In this document: positions 42,519-53,878 of the stretch, piece after piece
Layout of the letters: the number at the start of each line of letters is the position of its first letter
Numbering within the stretch: position 1 is the stretch's first letter
Origin: Gracilariopsis chorda
Lineage: Eukaryota; Rhodophyta; Florideophyceae; Gracilariales; Gracilariaceae
Direction: 5' to 3'
DNA: 64,000 nucleotides
Assembly: GCA_003194525.1 (NCBI GenBank)
Contig: NBIV01000298.1
Span: forward strand, 1 to 64,000
Position numbers and translations under genes: made by a program
The notes under the pieces: model-generated
The model's input: the letters and a program-made list of their open reading frames with translations, nothing else
The model's database searches: none
What the model was told of the DNA's origin: nothing

Positions 42519-44636
42519 ATGTACAACCGAGTTATTTGGGTACTACTCGCAGCGTTCTGCGTGACTGGAGTCTCGATACCGTCCCAGGAACATTTGGGCA
42601 TTGGAATGAGACGTCGTAGAAGGGTTGCACCAGAAGCCCAACACTTCGGAAAGCATTTCACCAACCGGAACGTTCATCGCAATGGAGGTGTACCGCACGG
42701 TATATCGAAGCATCATGACGTTAGAGATGACACCGTCGCGGGTTTATATGAAGATGGGCCTAGTGCATATATGAACACTCGTTATCTACAAGACAAGATT
42801 GAAGCTGTTACGCACACCGACGGTCTGTTCGTGGACTACGAAGAGGAAGAAATTCAAACTCCCTCATCTTTTGAAATGTATGAAAAGGCGGGATTAAATG
42901 AGAAGTTTCCTGACGAGAGTACCGTAGATCACACCAATTTCAACATTGTTGGATTGTCTGCCCACGATACCGAATCTGCCCTTGAGAAAGAAGATTTGAA
43001 TGATGACTTCCTTGATACAGACTCGGATGACACTGATCACAATGACTTTGAGATTATCGGGCAGTCCACCGAGACGGAACAAATGAATCTGCCGAACGAT
43101 GGCAGCGATGATGACGATTATGATTCTGAATATGACGCTTTGTCAGATGACGATGAGGACGACGGAGATATTCTTGTTCAAGGGCAAGCCATACTTCTAG
43201 ACGACGGTGGGTCAGCATCCAACTCAGATACAGAGAAGTACAAAACGTGGACGGAAGATGAGCTATATGAGCCTCTGGAGGACGGTTCATTTGACAGCAA
43301 AGACCTTCCAAACATGGCTACCGATACTTTTCGCGCTGCAGAGACCCCCGATGATATCGACATGAGTGAAGGCTTTGAGACGGATACGCGGGACTTTTCT
43401 GAGGTTTCTAATTCAGAAGGTTTCGCGCAAATTCCTGATGAAATGGGTGACGGGCTGGACATGGAAGGAATGGCTTCCCATTATGTACAAGACGGATATC
43501 AAACAGAAGATTACTACAGTTTGGCTTCGGAAAGGGTTTCAAGTGTTGATGATGATGATACCTCGTATGAATCAGCTCGTACTATTCAAGAAGACGATAC
43601 TCATGTGAATGGGCAAAGCATGATTCGTGATAGCCATTCGTCGAGCGATGAATCCTCGGAAGCTCCCGATTTGCCAATACATACAGAAGAAGGCGATCAT
43701 TTGCACAGTGAGAACCGGAAGTATGTTGACTCCGAAGAAGAAGATGATGACGATGATGATGAGGGAGACCTAGAACAGGCCCACGATGAAAGAGAAGCAT
43801 ATCTTCTTGATGAAGATGAGTATTTGGTGGGTGATATGGAATCCGCAAGATTCGAAGACAATGAATATGATGCTTACTTTGAGGACGCGGACAGTCTCAT
43901 CGAAGACTCATCACTTGATTCTGATCGCGGTCCGAGTATTAGCACTACACGCTCGACAATGCACATGTTCGATTCAACAGATCATGATCGTTCTGAGGAT
44001 GATAACGATGCATCCGAATGGGCTGACGAATTGGATGAAAGCGACCATGACCATGACTGGCCGACGTACAATACTCGCACAGCCTCATCTGAAAGTCATT
44101 ATTCGTCGGACGGAGAATACGAATTCATTGATGACAAATTGCCTGATGATTCCCGCAATGTACGTGTGGGTGGCTTTGCAATCGTTAGTGACAGAACGCC
44201 TGCTACTCATACTTCGTCTTCTTCCTACCAGAATTCCGAGGATATGTACGCACTGGAGCAGGGGTTCTCTGAGAATGACCAATACCACGCAAGGCTGGAC
44301 GATGACACTTACATACATTCCAGCGCACGCGACATATCGGGCTTTGTACAAGACCGTGAGACACACAATTCAGATGACGAATACAGTTTTGATGAGGAAG
44401 AAGGATGGGGTGAGCACCAGGATGTACATCTTTCTCGTGAACGATTCTCGCAAGATGGCTTGCACCACTACACAGGTGGTGACTTAACAATCCATGGGCA
44501 CAGCAGAATGTCAGATGACATGAGCAATAATGTTGAGGACCAATACTCTGAGATCTCTGGGAATTACGACCGTGAAGAAGAGTTGCATCAGGTTCAGACA
44601 CACACACACGAGAGATCCTCAGAGATGCTTCAGTAG
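42519..44636 (+). CDS. Secreted, highly acidic Asp/Glu/Ser-rich protein, 705 aa
   Basis: Residues 1-20 are a signal peptide (VIWVLLAAFCVTGVS). A basic patch follows (RRRRR at about 31-35), a possible processing site. The remaining 660 residues are dominated by Asp, Glu and Ser with runs such as EEEDDDDDDEGD and almost no Cys. A short hydrophobic motif recurs in acidic surroundings: NFNIVGLS, NDFEIIGQS, EGFAQIPD, EYEFIDD, GGFAIVSD. No known domain is recognised. Composition suggests a disordered calcium- or polycation-binding protein of the cell wall, a mineral-interacting protein, or a Ca store; all are inference. Many low-complexity proteins look similar, so homology by composition alone would mislead. 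Codon usage is normal and the frame is clean. Confidence 0.75.
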   Translation: MYNRVIWVLLAAFCVTGVSIPSQEHLGIGMRRRRRVAPEAQHFGKHFTNRNVHRNGGVPHGISKHHDVRDDTVAGLYEDGPSAYMNTRYLQDKIEAVTHTDGLFVDYEEEEIQTPSSFEMYEKAGLNEKFPDESTVDHTNFNIVGLSAHDTESALEKEDLNDDFLDTDSDDTDHNDFEIIGQSTETEQMNLPNDGSDDDDYDSEYDALSDDDEDDGDILVQGQAILLDDGGSASNSDTEKYKTWTEDELYEPLEDGSFDSKDLPNMATDTFRAAETPDDIDMSEGFETDTRDFSEVSNSEGFAQIPDEMGDGLDMEGMASHYVQDGYQTEDYYSLASERVSSVDDDDTSYESARTIQEDDTHVNGQSMIRDSHSSSDESSEAPDLPIHTEEGDHLHSENRKYVDSEEEDDDDDDEGDLEQAHDEREAYLLDEDEYLVGDMESARFEDNEYDAYFEDADSLIEDSSLDSDRGPSISTTRSTMHMFDSTDHDRSEDDNDASEWADELDESDHDHDWPTYNTRTASSESHYSSDGEYEFIDDKLPDDSRNVRVGGFAIVSDRTPATHTSSSSYQNSEDMYALEQGFSENDQYHARLDDDTYIHSSARDISGFVQDRETHNSDDEYSFDEEEGWGEHQDVHLSRERFSQDGLHHYTGGDLTIHGHSRMSDDMSNNVEDQYSEISGNYDREEELHQVQTHTHERSSEMLQ

Positions 44637-45499
44637 TGATGAACGTTTAGACAGCGGTGCACCATAGAGGATACCAGGATACTACTAACATCTGACTTCG
44701 GCCGTTCGCTTTAGTGTGTGCTCCCGCTGTGTTGATACCTTGATTCAGAGGCGAAGATATACGTCAACTACTGTTTTGGGTTTCCACAGAACAGAAAGCT
44801 GCTAACTGAGAAACCAGTGTCGTCATGTCTTGTAGACTTAGATTAAATCGCTTGAAGAGCATTACAATTGAGAAGAAGTGAGGGTGTTCGAGTTCTCAGT
44901 GTTGAAGGAGAGTCGTTGAACTTGAAGACCTGACACTCCAGAGTTCGCGTGCATCACTGAAACACGTTCATACTAAGTTATCAAGATTACAATGGTATAC
45001 GCTTGCTGGTCATACGTTACCACCGTTTCTTGTTCTCCAGAAGAAGTAGATCCCGTATTCTTTTAGCGAAATGTCTAACACCGTCTATGATGCCAACATG
45101 GTTGCAACGTCTGAGGCTTGCGCTGTGTTCAAAATGTATTTATGAGTGTGTGCATGTATAAACTCTTCATCCCGCAATTTCTTAGTAATGGAGCGGTACA
45201 AGACAGTAGAAGTCGGTGGCTTTTACAGAAAACGAAGCAAAGCCTTCGATCAAATGGTACCGCAACGTCCATAAACCAATGTGGCTCAAGGGAGAAGAGT
45301 TGCCTAGCCCACACGAAAGATGTATTAGCCCTCTGCCCTTCGTAAACGAGTCAAAGGGCATCACATGCAATATCACTTGAATTGCTACGAACAGAAGGAG
45401 TGAACGACCAAACACACTCGTAACCTTCCTGACAAAGAATAGCTCCCTAGCGAGTGGAAATACGAAGCTGCATAAAGCGAAATACATATATACATTCCT
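44637..45499. other. Intergenic between convergent genes
   Basis: It holds the 3' ends of the acidic-protein gene (plus) and gyrA (minus). No gene, RNA or repeat is recognised. Confidence 0.5.
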
Positions 45500-48415
45500 T
45501 TAGCTGCCACTGCTTTCGACAATTTCGTCAACATCCTCATTTTCCACACCGTCCACAATGACATCTATAGAATCGACTTCATCTCGTTCTGATAGTTCGA
45601 ATACCACGACATCCGCAACGGTATCACGTTGGTCTAATCTCTGAAGTCGTACACCATATGACATTCGTCCTTGCACAGGAACCTTGGACACTCTAGTTCG
45701 TACCATATTCCCTTCACTGGTTATTAGCATTACCGAGTCATCCCTACGGCAGGAATGAACTGCAACGAGCCTGTCTCCTTCTTTGCTTCCCTTTCTCTTC
45801 TTCCTCAGCTTTGTTCCGATGACCCCAAGTCCCCCTCGATTCCTTGGTCGTAGATCGGACACTCGAATTCTTTTCCCATATCCTTGTCTTGTGACTGCGA
45901 GAATATATCTTTCGTTGTCGTCCTCCACAACAACTGTGTCGTCTTCCAGGTCTTCTTCATCTTCAACTACATCGGCCGACAAGTCCTCAATTTCATCAAG
46001 CTCGTTCCATGGTATAATATCCATGCCTGCTATTTCATCATCTGGTCGTAGACTGATACCGCGTACCCCGCGGCTTAGTCGCCCGCTGGCGCGTAGGATT
46101 TTCTTTTCCGTAGCGAACCTAATTATTCTGCCCTTCGTCGTCGCTATGACAACATTGTCTCTCCGCCTACACCTCCTCACCCATAACAATTCATCGTCTT
46201 CACCCACAGACATGACACGCTTTCCTCTTGCGTTAACGGACAAAAATTCATCCAGGGCCGTCTTCTTGATAAAGCCTTTTCGTGAGAGCAGCACAAGATA
46301 TTCATCATCCTTTGTAACTGGCAGCACAGCAGCCATTCTCTCACCAGTCGGAACCCCAGGTAAAAGCTGAAAGATCGGCACTCCTCGGGATGTCAAAGAA
46401 GTGGCTGGGACATGATGAGCCTCTAGGCTGTACACGATACCTCTGCCCGATATCGCGATTAGACAGTCATGCGTCATACATGAGAAGAGATGTGATATCT
46501 CATCCCCCATGCGCAGTCTTCCTATACCGCGTTTCCCTCTCGTACCTCTGTTTTGACTGTCAAAAGCACATGCTGGCATCCTTTTGATATAACCCTGCTC
46601 CGTGACAGTGATTACACTCCGATCATTTGACGTGAGTGACCTCTCATCAATTTCTGTTGCATCCAAACTGCTACCGCTTAGAATAGTAGATCTCCTCTTT
46701 TTGCCGTACTTCTCTGCGCTCGTCTGCAAATCATCCGCAATTATCGCATCGACTCGTGAGGGACTCTCAAGGATCTCTCGCATTTCCTTCACGGAAGATT
46801 CTAGCGAACGCTCTTCTTCTTGAAGTTTCCGATACTCCAAAGATGTTAAACGACGCAATTGCATTTCCAGCACTGAGTTTGCTTGCTGCTCACTTAGATC
46901 ATATTCTTCAATCAAGCGGAATCGAGCTGTAGAAGTATCAGCTGATGATCTTATTGTGTTGATCACCTCATCCATGTTCTTCTGCACAACTAGCAGTCCG
47001 TTTACAATGTGGAGCCGTCCCTCAGCTTTCTCAAGATCGAAAGCGATCTTTCGTCTCTCAGTTTCTCTGCGGAAATCTAGAAACTTCACAAGACAATCTC
47101 GCAAGCTAAGTTGAATTGGAAATCGGCCATTATCCATCGCCATCATATTGCCTGCAAAGGAGCTTTGAAGCTGCGTCTTCTTGTACAAATTGTTCATCAC
47201 TACTGACATCACGGCATCTCGTTTCAATTCAACAACAATTCGCGTGCCAGTCCGATCTGATTCGTCGCGCAAGTCAGCAATTCCTTCTAGTTTCTTATCG
47301 TTTACCAGCTCTGCGATTTTTGCAACTAATCTCGCCTTGTTGACTTGATACGGCAACTCAGTGATGACAATGGCTTCTCTCTGCTTTCGCTTTCCTTGGC
47401 CCTCCAGTGTTTCGGTGTGTGCCAGCGCTCGAACTGTAATTCGTCCGCGTCCAGTTCGATACATTTCTTTTGCACCGTCTGTGCCGAGAATGAGCCCACC
47501 AGTGGGAAAGTCTGGTGCAGGTACGAATTCAAATAGACGCTCATCTGACACATCAGGATCTTCAATCAATGCTGTGAGAGCAGAAACGAGCTCCCCAAGG
47601 TTATGAGGCGGGATGTTTGTGGCCATTCCGACGGCAATGCCAGAACCTCCGTTTACCAGTAGGTTGGGGACTTTAACAGGTAGAACAAGCGGCTCATGCT
47701 CGGAGCTGTCAAAATTAGGCATGAACGAAACAGTGTTACAGTCAATGTCGGACAGAAAAGTATCTGTTGCTAGTCGAGACAGCTTGCATTCGGTGTATCG
47801 CATAGCAGCGGGCGGATCACCATCTGTAGAGCCAAAATTTCCGTGTCCGTTGATGAGAGGAATGGACATTGAAAACGGTTGAGCCATTCTTACAAGTGCA
47901 TCATAAACGGCGGTATCGCCATGAGGGTGGTACTTTCCAAGGACCTCGCCCACAACTCGCGCACATTTTCGGAACTGACCGCTAGGGGCAAGCCCCAAAA
48001 CATGCATAGCATAAAGTATGCGGCGGTGTACCGGTTTGAGTCCATCGCGAACGTCTGGCATGGCGCGTCCCAGGATGACGGACATGGCATAACCCATATA
48101 AGAACGCTCCATTTCTAATCGCAAGTCTGTTGGAACAACGTTCAGCCCGGCTTTTCCAGGTCCGCTGGAACCATTCTGCGTGTCTGACATTCTGGGAATT
48201 CTTCGGTTGGAAGTGGCATAGTTCCGGAAGCGGCTCTGCGCCGCTCCGCACCTGCCCAGAAAACCTGAGCGAAAGTTGAGTCGGTAGGGCGTCCATGCTG
48301 ATATGAATACGGCAGCAGCTGGACGCAACATTGTGGAATGAAATGCTGGTGGTTCGTCGAACATTGCTTCATCTGACGCTGATCGGCATGTTGTGGAGAT
48401 GGTGGCCACTAGCAA
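45500..48415 (-). CDS. gyrA: DNA gyrase subunit A, organelle-targeted
   Basis: Subunit A of type II topoisomerase, which breaks and rejoins DNA and with GyrB introduces negative supercoils. In plants and algae the nuclear-encoded enzyme serves plastids, sometimes also mitochondria. The N-terminus (about 90 residues) is Arg/Ala/Ser-rich presequence. Then come [17 protein letters not shown] and [18 protein letters not shown], the catalytic Tyr in AAMRYTE (about residue 206), the tower and coiled-coil region, and a six-bladed C-terminal domain with a GyrA box (QNRGTRG). A strongly acidic insert ([16 protein letters not shown]) interrupts the C-terminal domain, and the tail is acidic. At 971 residues it is longer than bacterial GyrA (about 800-880) because of these additions. 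Met codons at 48415 and 48331 are both possible; the second gives a cleaner presequence (MLRPAAAVF). Confidence 0.95.
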   Translation of the reverse strand: MLVATISTTCRSASDEAMFDEPPAFHSTMLRPAAAVFISAWTPYRLNFRSGFLGRCGAAQSRFRNYATSNRRIPRMSDTQNGSSGPGKAGLNVVPTDLRLEMERSYMGYAMSVILGRAMPDVRDGLKPVHRRILYAMHVLGLAPSGQFRKCARVVGEVLGKYHPHGDTAVYDALVRMAQPFSMSIPLINGHGNFGSTDGDPPAAMRYTECKLSRLATDTFLSDIDCNTVSFMPNFDSSEHEPLVLPVKVPNLLVNGGSGIAVGMATNIPPHNLGELVSALTALIEDPDVSDERLFEFVPAPDFPTGGLILGTDGAKEMYRTGRGRITVRALAHTETLEGQGKRKQREAIVITELPYQVNKARLVAKIAELVNDKKLEGIADLRDESDRTGTRIVVELKRDAVMSVVMNNLYKKTQLQSSFAGNMMAMDNGRFPIQLSLRDCLVKFLDFRRETERRKIAFDLEKAEGRLHIVNGLLVVQKNMDEVINTIRSSADTSTARFRLIEEYDLSEQQANSVLEMQLRRLTSLEYRKLQEEERSLESSVKEMREILESPSRVDAIIADDLQTSAEKYGKKRRSTILSGSSLDATEIDERSLTSNDRSVITVTEQGYIKRMPACAFDSQNRGTRGKRGIGRLRMGDEISHLFSCMTHDCLIAISGRGIVYSLEAHHVPATSLTSRGVPIFQLLPGVPTGERMAAVLPVTKDDEYLVLLSRKGFIKKTALDEFLSVNARGKRVMSVGEDDELLWVRRCRRRDNVVIATTKGRIIRFATEKKILRASGRLSRGVRGISLRPDDEIAGMDIIPWNELDEIEDLSADVVEDEEDLEDDTVVVEDDNERYILAVTRQGYGKRIRVSDLRPRNRGGLGVIGTKLRKKRKGSKEGDRLVAVHSCRRDDSVMLITSEGNMVRTRVSKVPVQGRMSYGVRLQRLDQRDTVADVVVFELSERDEVDSIDVIVDGVENEDVDEIVESSGS

Positions 48416-49635
48416 GGAAGCTAACTAGCGAGCGCAATTTGAGATGGTCGACGACGATGATGCAGTGCACTTAAACATGACTTCGCAGTGTAGATTTTCT
48501 ATTATTTTTCCCCTGGAAGGCTACCATCATGGTGATCATGATCACAGATTTCTCAGCACATCTCCCGCGCGTGCGGTGTTCACACTGTTTTCCAAGGGTA
48601 GAATTCGTTCTCGAAGATAAGGGATCCGTCGCTAGCTAAATGCGAAACCGAATATGGACTGCAGTGCACTCTGCAAAATTAGAAACCCCCGTTATGGTCG
48701 TCAATTGTTCCCATAGTTGTCCCGGCACAAGATGCAGAGCTCTTGAAGGAAGCATTTCCTTGAAGAATTGTCCATCGACATAATACCGATTGACAGGCCT
48801 GCTTGAATATTGTTTTGATTAGTACTAGGGAAGCAAAGGGACTGCAGATATGCTTCTAAATCATCACAACAAGGCTGAAGGCTTGACCGTGACATTGCCA
48901 GCCCGAAGGATACCAACCCACTGATATGACTACAAGCCACGGTATTGCGTGCCTCAGTTATGTACTCCTTACTATCGAGTGCCGCCGGTACTATCCTATG
49001 CCTCAGGGGATACCAATAGACCGCATTCTGCTGAAATACATTGCTCGTGAACTTGCTAATGTGACAAGATAACAGCCCAAGAACACAGTCCACGACACTC
49101 CACATCCTTTTTCAGAATTCTCACCTTTCCAGTTCTGAGAGTGTCGTACTATTTCGAAGAACTAATGTCTACATCACAAAGCTAGTTTCCAATGCGGCTC
49201 TGAAATCGCCAAGCATGCACATGCCGTCAGAATTAAGTCCATCCGGACTCTACAAACTTCTTTATACTTCACGCATTGCGAGGTGTACGTGCAGATAAAT
49301 GAAGTTATCTGCGTGTGATTGGCCTTAGCTAGACTGCATTACTGTCGCGCCAAAGTCTATTGACGGTACCTATCTGTCGCGTTCACTTCTCGTTTAAGTC
49401 CGTCTTTGACGCTACAGCAGTTGCAGTACAACCCGTTCGACTTAAATCTCAAACACTGCACCTACCCTTACTAACTTACAAAGTGTTACGCCCAGCTTCA
49501 GAGCAATACACCATAAGGGGTCTGGCACTAGATGGAAGTTGTGACCGGAAGCAGCGGTCACATCGACTTCACTGTGTTGTGGCCCGGTGCGCTCCAGGTC
49601 AGAAAGACAGAAGCTTATATGCTTCGATCTCCCTG

Positions 49636-49665
49636 TCACTGTCTCTGAACAGTCAGAGACAGTGA
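49636..49665. repeat. Perfect 13-bp hairpin
   Basis: Stem 49636-49648 pairs perfectly with 49653-49665 around the four-base loop ACAG. It is not followed by a T run on either strand and has no gene beside it. Confidence 0.7.
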
Positions 49666-50400
49666 GAACGCGGGGAGACCAAAGACGTAAAGGCATCCTT
49701 TGTTGACTGACGATCAAGGGTCAGCGAGGTAGACATGCCCTCTCTCCTCTTTTTTCCTCCGTGGATCTGACGGAACCGCTCTGCGCTCCAAATGACTCCG
49801 AGCGACTGCTGTAGATCCCAACACAAAGGTATACTATGTTGGGGGAACCGGGGACGCTGTTTCATTTAAGCGATTTTCGACAGGCAATCAAGGCAACGAT
49901 ACTCAAATGTCTTAGCCACTGTTCACTTACATACCGGTCTTCGAGAGAACGAATCGTCAGATTATTGCCTCGTTCCTGAAAGGGCTATAGGGACTCAAAC
50001 CGATGTTGTATTCTAAACTATACAACATCCGAAAACATGTGACAGATGCTTGCTTTGTTGAAGGGCTCCAAGAAGTACGTGTATATTCTTCGTGCTTATC
50101 AAACTGGATCTCAGACCGGATATGGATCAGGGTGCTTGGGCGGAGCACTAAAATGCTTTTCCAACAAAAAAAATTTTGAACAGCAAAATAGAGCGTGATG
50201 CATCAGCAGCTTCGGAATCTTGGAACCAAGTTTGCTACTACAGTGCGCGAAACGATAATAAATACACCCTACTCCGCTTTCTTTCTCGCCACCTACCAGA
50301 CCAATCTAGCACTCCCAACCAGAAACCTAGGTAGTGAATAGGTAGATATAAAAACCCCCGGTCGCATGTCGAACACGTACACCTGATCTATACTTGTAGC

Positions 50401-50443
50401 TACGAAACAGTTATAAATACACGAAACAACAATAAATACACTT
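50401..50443. repeat. Inverted copy of the mariner subterminal sequence
   Basis: It matches the reverse complement of 58155-58197 at 40 of 43 bases (TACGAAACAG start). It lies just 3' of a transposase C-terminal remnant on the minus strand, which fits the opposite end of a related element. Confidence 0.65.
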
Positions 50444-50474
50444 TACTTTACGTGTATCTACGCATAGCTCAGTA

Positions 50475-50650
50475 CTAAGTAGCACCCCCCTTCTTATCCA
50501 TAACAGCAAGGAGCCTTCTCGGTATAGACCTGTACAGCCAGGAAGTCTTCGTCAGGAAACTTTTCATGGTCTCTTGGAAATTTCCGTAGCAACTAGCATG
50601 GACTCCACGTGGCAAGAACTTGGCATAGAATCCTGAATAGTAGTACACCT
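50475..50650 (-). pseudogene. Tc1/mariner-like transposase C-terminal remnant
   Basis: The minus-strand frame ends with IPRRLLAVMDKKGGAT and a stop at 50475-50477. This resembles the conserved end of Tc1/mariner transposases (pattern MPRR..AV....GG.T.Y). The catalytic domain is not recognisable upstream. Together with the terminal fragment at 50401-50443 it marks a decayed element. Confidence 0.5.
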
Positions 50651-52361
50651 TTTATAGTATTCAAGGCCCCAAGTATAGCCTTACGTGCTCGCATGTATGC
50701 TTTCGTGTCCATACGGAATGTTTACGCACTTAAACCTCTTACCTACCATCTTTCAGACAATAACGTCAGTGTTGATGATTTTCTTGAAGGTGCAAGACTA
50801 CGTCGCTCATTCTTTTTTGCCCACAGATCTTCACACAGAATACTACAACTTGATCGGCGTCTTGATCCTTTGATTGTACGTAGTTCATCAATCCTTTGTA
50901 CAAACTTGCTTCTACTTGAGCACAGAAATGCGCAACCTGACTCTGGAGCGCGATGTTTTTGTTCGTAATGAAATACGAGTCTGGAAACTACGACAATATA
51001 TTCAACAAATGTCATTGAAACCATTTCAAAACGTATCGAAACTACATTCGTTAGATGTTGATGTGAAATTGGCAATTTCCAAAACCCAATACAATGAAAT
51101 GACAACATTTCTGAAATCACAGAAAAAGTAACACTTCTTCGAAAAGTTTCTCATTCAACTGGCAACCACAAACAGACTTTACAGCTCATATGTTACCAAA
51201 CTGGAGAATTTGCGAGATTGTGATCATATAAACAACGTAAGCCTTCGTCAATTTATTTTCAAGAAGAAAATAACCGTTTTGCGCCGTGGTTGTAAGAAAA
51301 AGGTGCGGTTCGCAAGGAATTTAACCACAATTTCAACTCATGTTGAGTCTCCTCAAATGGGAAATGGTGTATCTGATCAATAACACGTGCGAACGTTCGG
51401 AAACCCTTTGCAATGCTTTAAGTGTTTCTGCATTTCTATGGAAACAAATAGGAAGACTTAAGGTATGTTTTATCATTAACCATTGTCTAATGCGCTCCGA
51501 CTAACAAACCTTGCCTTTTTGTTGATAATAAATGCAGCTATATGATCCATTAGTAGCGTGGCAGAGAGGATTGCTAGTCAGCGGTACATATGAACGCAAA
51601 AAAAGTCCACATATGGATCATGTCTCTTGATCGTTAATCAACGGAAAGGAGATTCCATTATTGTGGAAGAGAGTACTGGTCTGTGAAACAGAGGCAGATA
51701 AAAACTTCCCATGGTACATCCCCGAGGCCTATTTATCACGAGGGGGTTCTTATCTGAAGTGGACCTTACGATGATGCCATGACTGGCTTCGGTGAACAAT
51801 ACTACCAGAAGTTGCATGTCTTTGGCCGTATTCGCGCTTGTACTTTTGACAAACCTTTCAAAATCCACAATTCCTGCACCCACTCGTCTGTACTTTTTCC
51901 AAACGGCTCTCTTGTTTTCATACGCCATCCACCACGCACCCGTTCTGCCCCAACTCTTGTCTCGTCTCCGTTTGCAAAAAGAGACTTTGTTTCATATCTC
52001 ATTTGTGTGTCTTTTCTTCTGGCATGCACGGCGGCTTTGCTATGCGTCGCGGAAAAACACCAACAACAAACCTTTCCTGTATGCAAACCACAAGTCAAGA
52101 GCGTTGTCTTGCCCCGGGTGGTCTGTACTGTTTGTTCAAAGCCTTTCTATCTCCCTTGTATTGAAAACTAGCTTGTAAAACCTTGTCTTTCATTTCGTAT
52201 GCATCAGTACTGCCTGTATGCTGTTTCGCGGCTCCTCGCCCATGCTGCTGCATGCCGCCCTAATTCCTGCCATCCCTGATAGTCGCACGCCAAACGTTAG
52301 TGATCAAAGGTTCCCTTCGCACCATAACAGAAACAAAAATCTGACTTTCATACGTAGTGAA

Positions 52362-53292
52362 CTAGCCTCTTTGGTTCCTCACCAAGAGTTCACAATTGAA
52401 ACGTTCTCGGGCAGCCTCTCTCATCGATCTCGCACCCATGCCCATAATTTTCACTACATCAGGTGTGCACATGTCCTTCACCTCCATACCATTTGCCAGA
52501 CAAGTTTCATAAGCATACATAATAGTATCTGGACCAATTGCATTAAACTCGCTATCCAGCGCCAAGATATTATTCGAAACGCGAGCAATGCGCCACCACA
52601 TATCCAATAAAATGGCATCCTTCCGAGTCTGTGACAGGAAAACGAACCCGTTGTTGCGCAGAGTCATGTGCACTCCGCAGGGCAGTTCATGAAAGTGCTT
52701 CTTTGCTCGTTTCACCAGTTCGGATTGCAAGGTGACCAACTGTCCACCGTCCACTGGACAGCTTTCTATACCGTAACATTCTCGCGTGGAGGGCGACGCT
52801 GCCGTCTTTTCGTCGTTCCTGAACTTCAGCACTGACCAAATCACCCTCTTTGAAATACTCACGCATGTTGAGTTCATCCTCTTGATTGCGAAGTCGGTGC
52901 ACGCCGCCGGGCAATTTGATGGCGGTGAGCAACAAGAAGGCAAGTTTGGTAGCATTGACATCCATTTTGTAGCGCTTACTGGCAATTTCAACGACGCGTC
53001 CACCCACAACGTCGCGGGTTTCCAGAATGTATCGCGAGCGCAGTGGCATGACCATGACCAGTTTGTTGACGCATGAGATGACGCCAGCGCGAGTGGCAGT
53101 GAGCACATTTCCGGACTCGCCGCAGCTGAGCAAGGTTCGGCGCGCTCGCACAGAATGGTCCTCGGTGAGAATTATGGAGCCTGGGGATGTGATGGGCACG
53201 TGGGACAGCCGGGAAACAGCTTCGGCGTTGTCGGAGAGGCGCTTCGGACGAAGAATGGTGAACGAAGCGGACGAGCTCCTTTGCGCTTCCAT
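52362..53292 (-). CDS. RRP4: Exosome subunit RRP4 (EXOSC2), frame broken by a 7-bp duplication
   Basis: RRP4 is a cap subunit of the RNA exosome with S1 and KH domains that guides RNA into the barrel; it is normally essential. Blocks are collinear with the family: VISCVNKLVMVMPLRSRY, RDVVGGRVVEIASKRYKMD (S1), KLPGGVHRLRNQEDELNMRE, EGDLVSAEVQ, then in another frame SELVKRAKKHFHELPCG (KH start), NNGFVFLS and a C-terminal helix. The first frame (from 53292) continues to 52687; the second is open from 53108 to the stop at 52362. The switch falls at about 52745-52760, where GTGGACG and GTGGACA stand in tandem. Removing seven bases would restore the family spacing exactly; no intron with GT-AG fits. 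It is either a real mutation or an assembly error. Confidence 0.85.
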
Positions 53293-53878
53293 TGCGGTGT
53301 TGCGGTTTGCGCGCGGATCGGGGCCGCCGACAAGGACAAGCTAACTGCACTGAAGGTACAGGTAGGTATTGCTACCGTTTACCGTTGGTACCGTTGTGCC
53401 GGTATCTTCCCGCAGTAGAACATGACATTGTGATGCATGTCGAGGAAGTGTGCGCTTGATCCGCAAGCGCCGTCCGTTCTCCGCATGTGAAATTCACAGT
53501 AGTCTACCGCATCACGCCCCTTCGCGGCCATAGTGCATCGGAAACGAGATCATGTACTGTAATGGAAGATGTAAGGGCATATTTGAAATTGGTGTGGGAC
53601 TTACACCGATTCAAAACCTAGAGTTTTGTTGACTGCTGGCCTGCTCTTTGCCTTGTTTTTAATGTGTTTTTAATCTCCTCCTAGCGAAGAACAGCAATTT
53701 GCACCTGGTTGGATTGTCAATGCGCACCCCACTCACCTCTTTTCTATTCTTGTCTGCCTCACGTTTGAAGTTCTCTCCTGGTTCCTACTAAACCTCTCTT
53801 CTACCTTGTTTCCCAATTCTTGTCTTCCCGCATTTCTCCGACGTGTGTTGTATTGTGTGAGAAGTTCTTTCTTCAAAC
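53293..53878. other. Divergent intergenic region, RRP4 / hAT
   Basis: It contains the RRP4 promoter and the 5' flank of the hAT transposase. A short imperfect repeat ACCGTT..TACCGTTGGTACCGTTG occurs at 53378-53397. No hAT terminal repeat could be recognised. Confidence 0.4.

Larger units (their letters stand above)
48416..52361. other. Gene-poor 3.9 kb with transposon debris
   Basis: It contains a 13-bp-stem hairpin (49636-49665), a mariner-like terminal fragment (50401-50443) and the C-terminal piece of a transposase (50475-50650, minus). Short Asn/Lys-rich frames such as 50874-51131 are not recognised. No other gene is supported. Confidence 0.45.

Noticed and set aside
43786-44487. 233-codon plus-strand Met/Thr-rich frame
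   Set aside because: Frame-shifted shadow of the acidic protein; the GAT/GAA-rich sequence yields ATG and ACA in another frame.
45783-46370. 195-codon plus-strand Ser-rich frame
   Set aside because: Antisense shadow of gyrA.
52735-52770. Tiny intron as an explanation for the RRP4 frame change
   Set aside because: GT...AG pairs here would give introns of 8-36 bases and do not restore the needed phase; a 7-bp duplication fits better.
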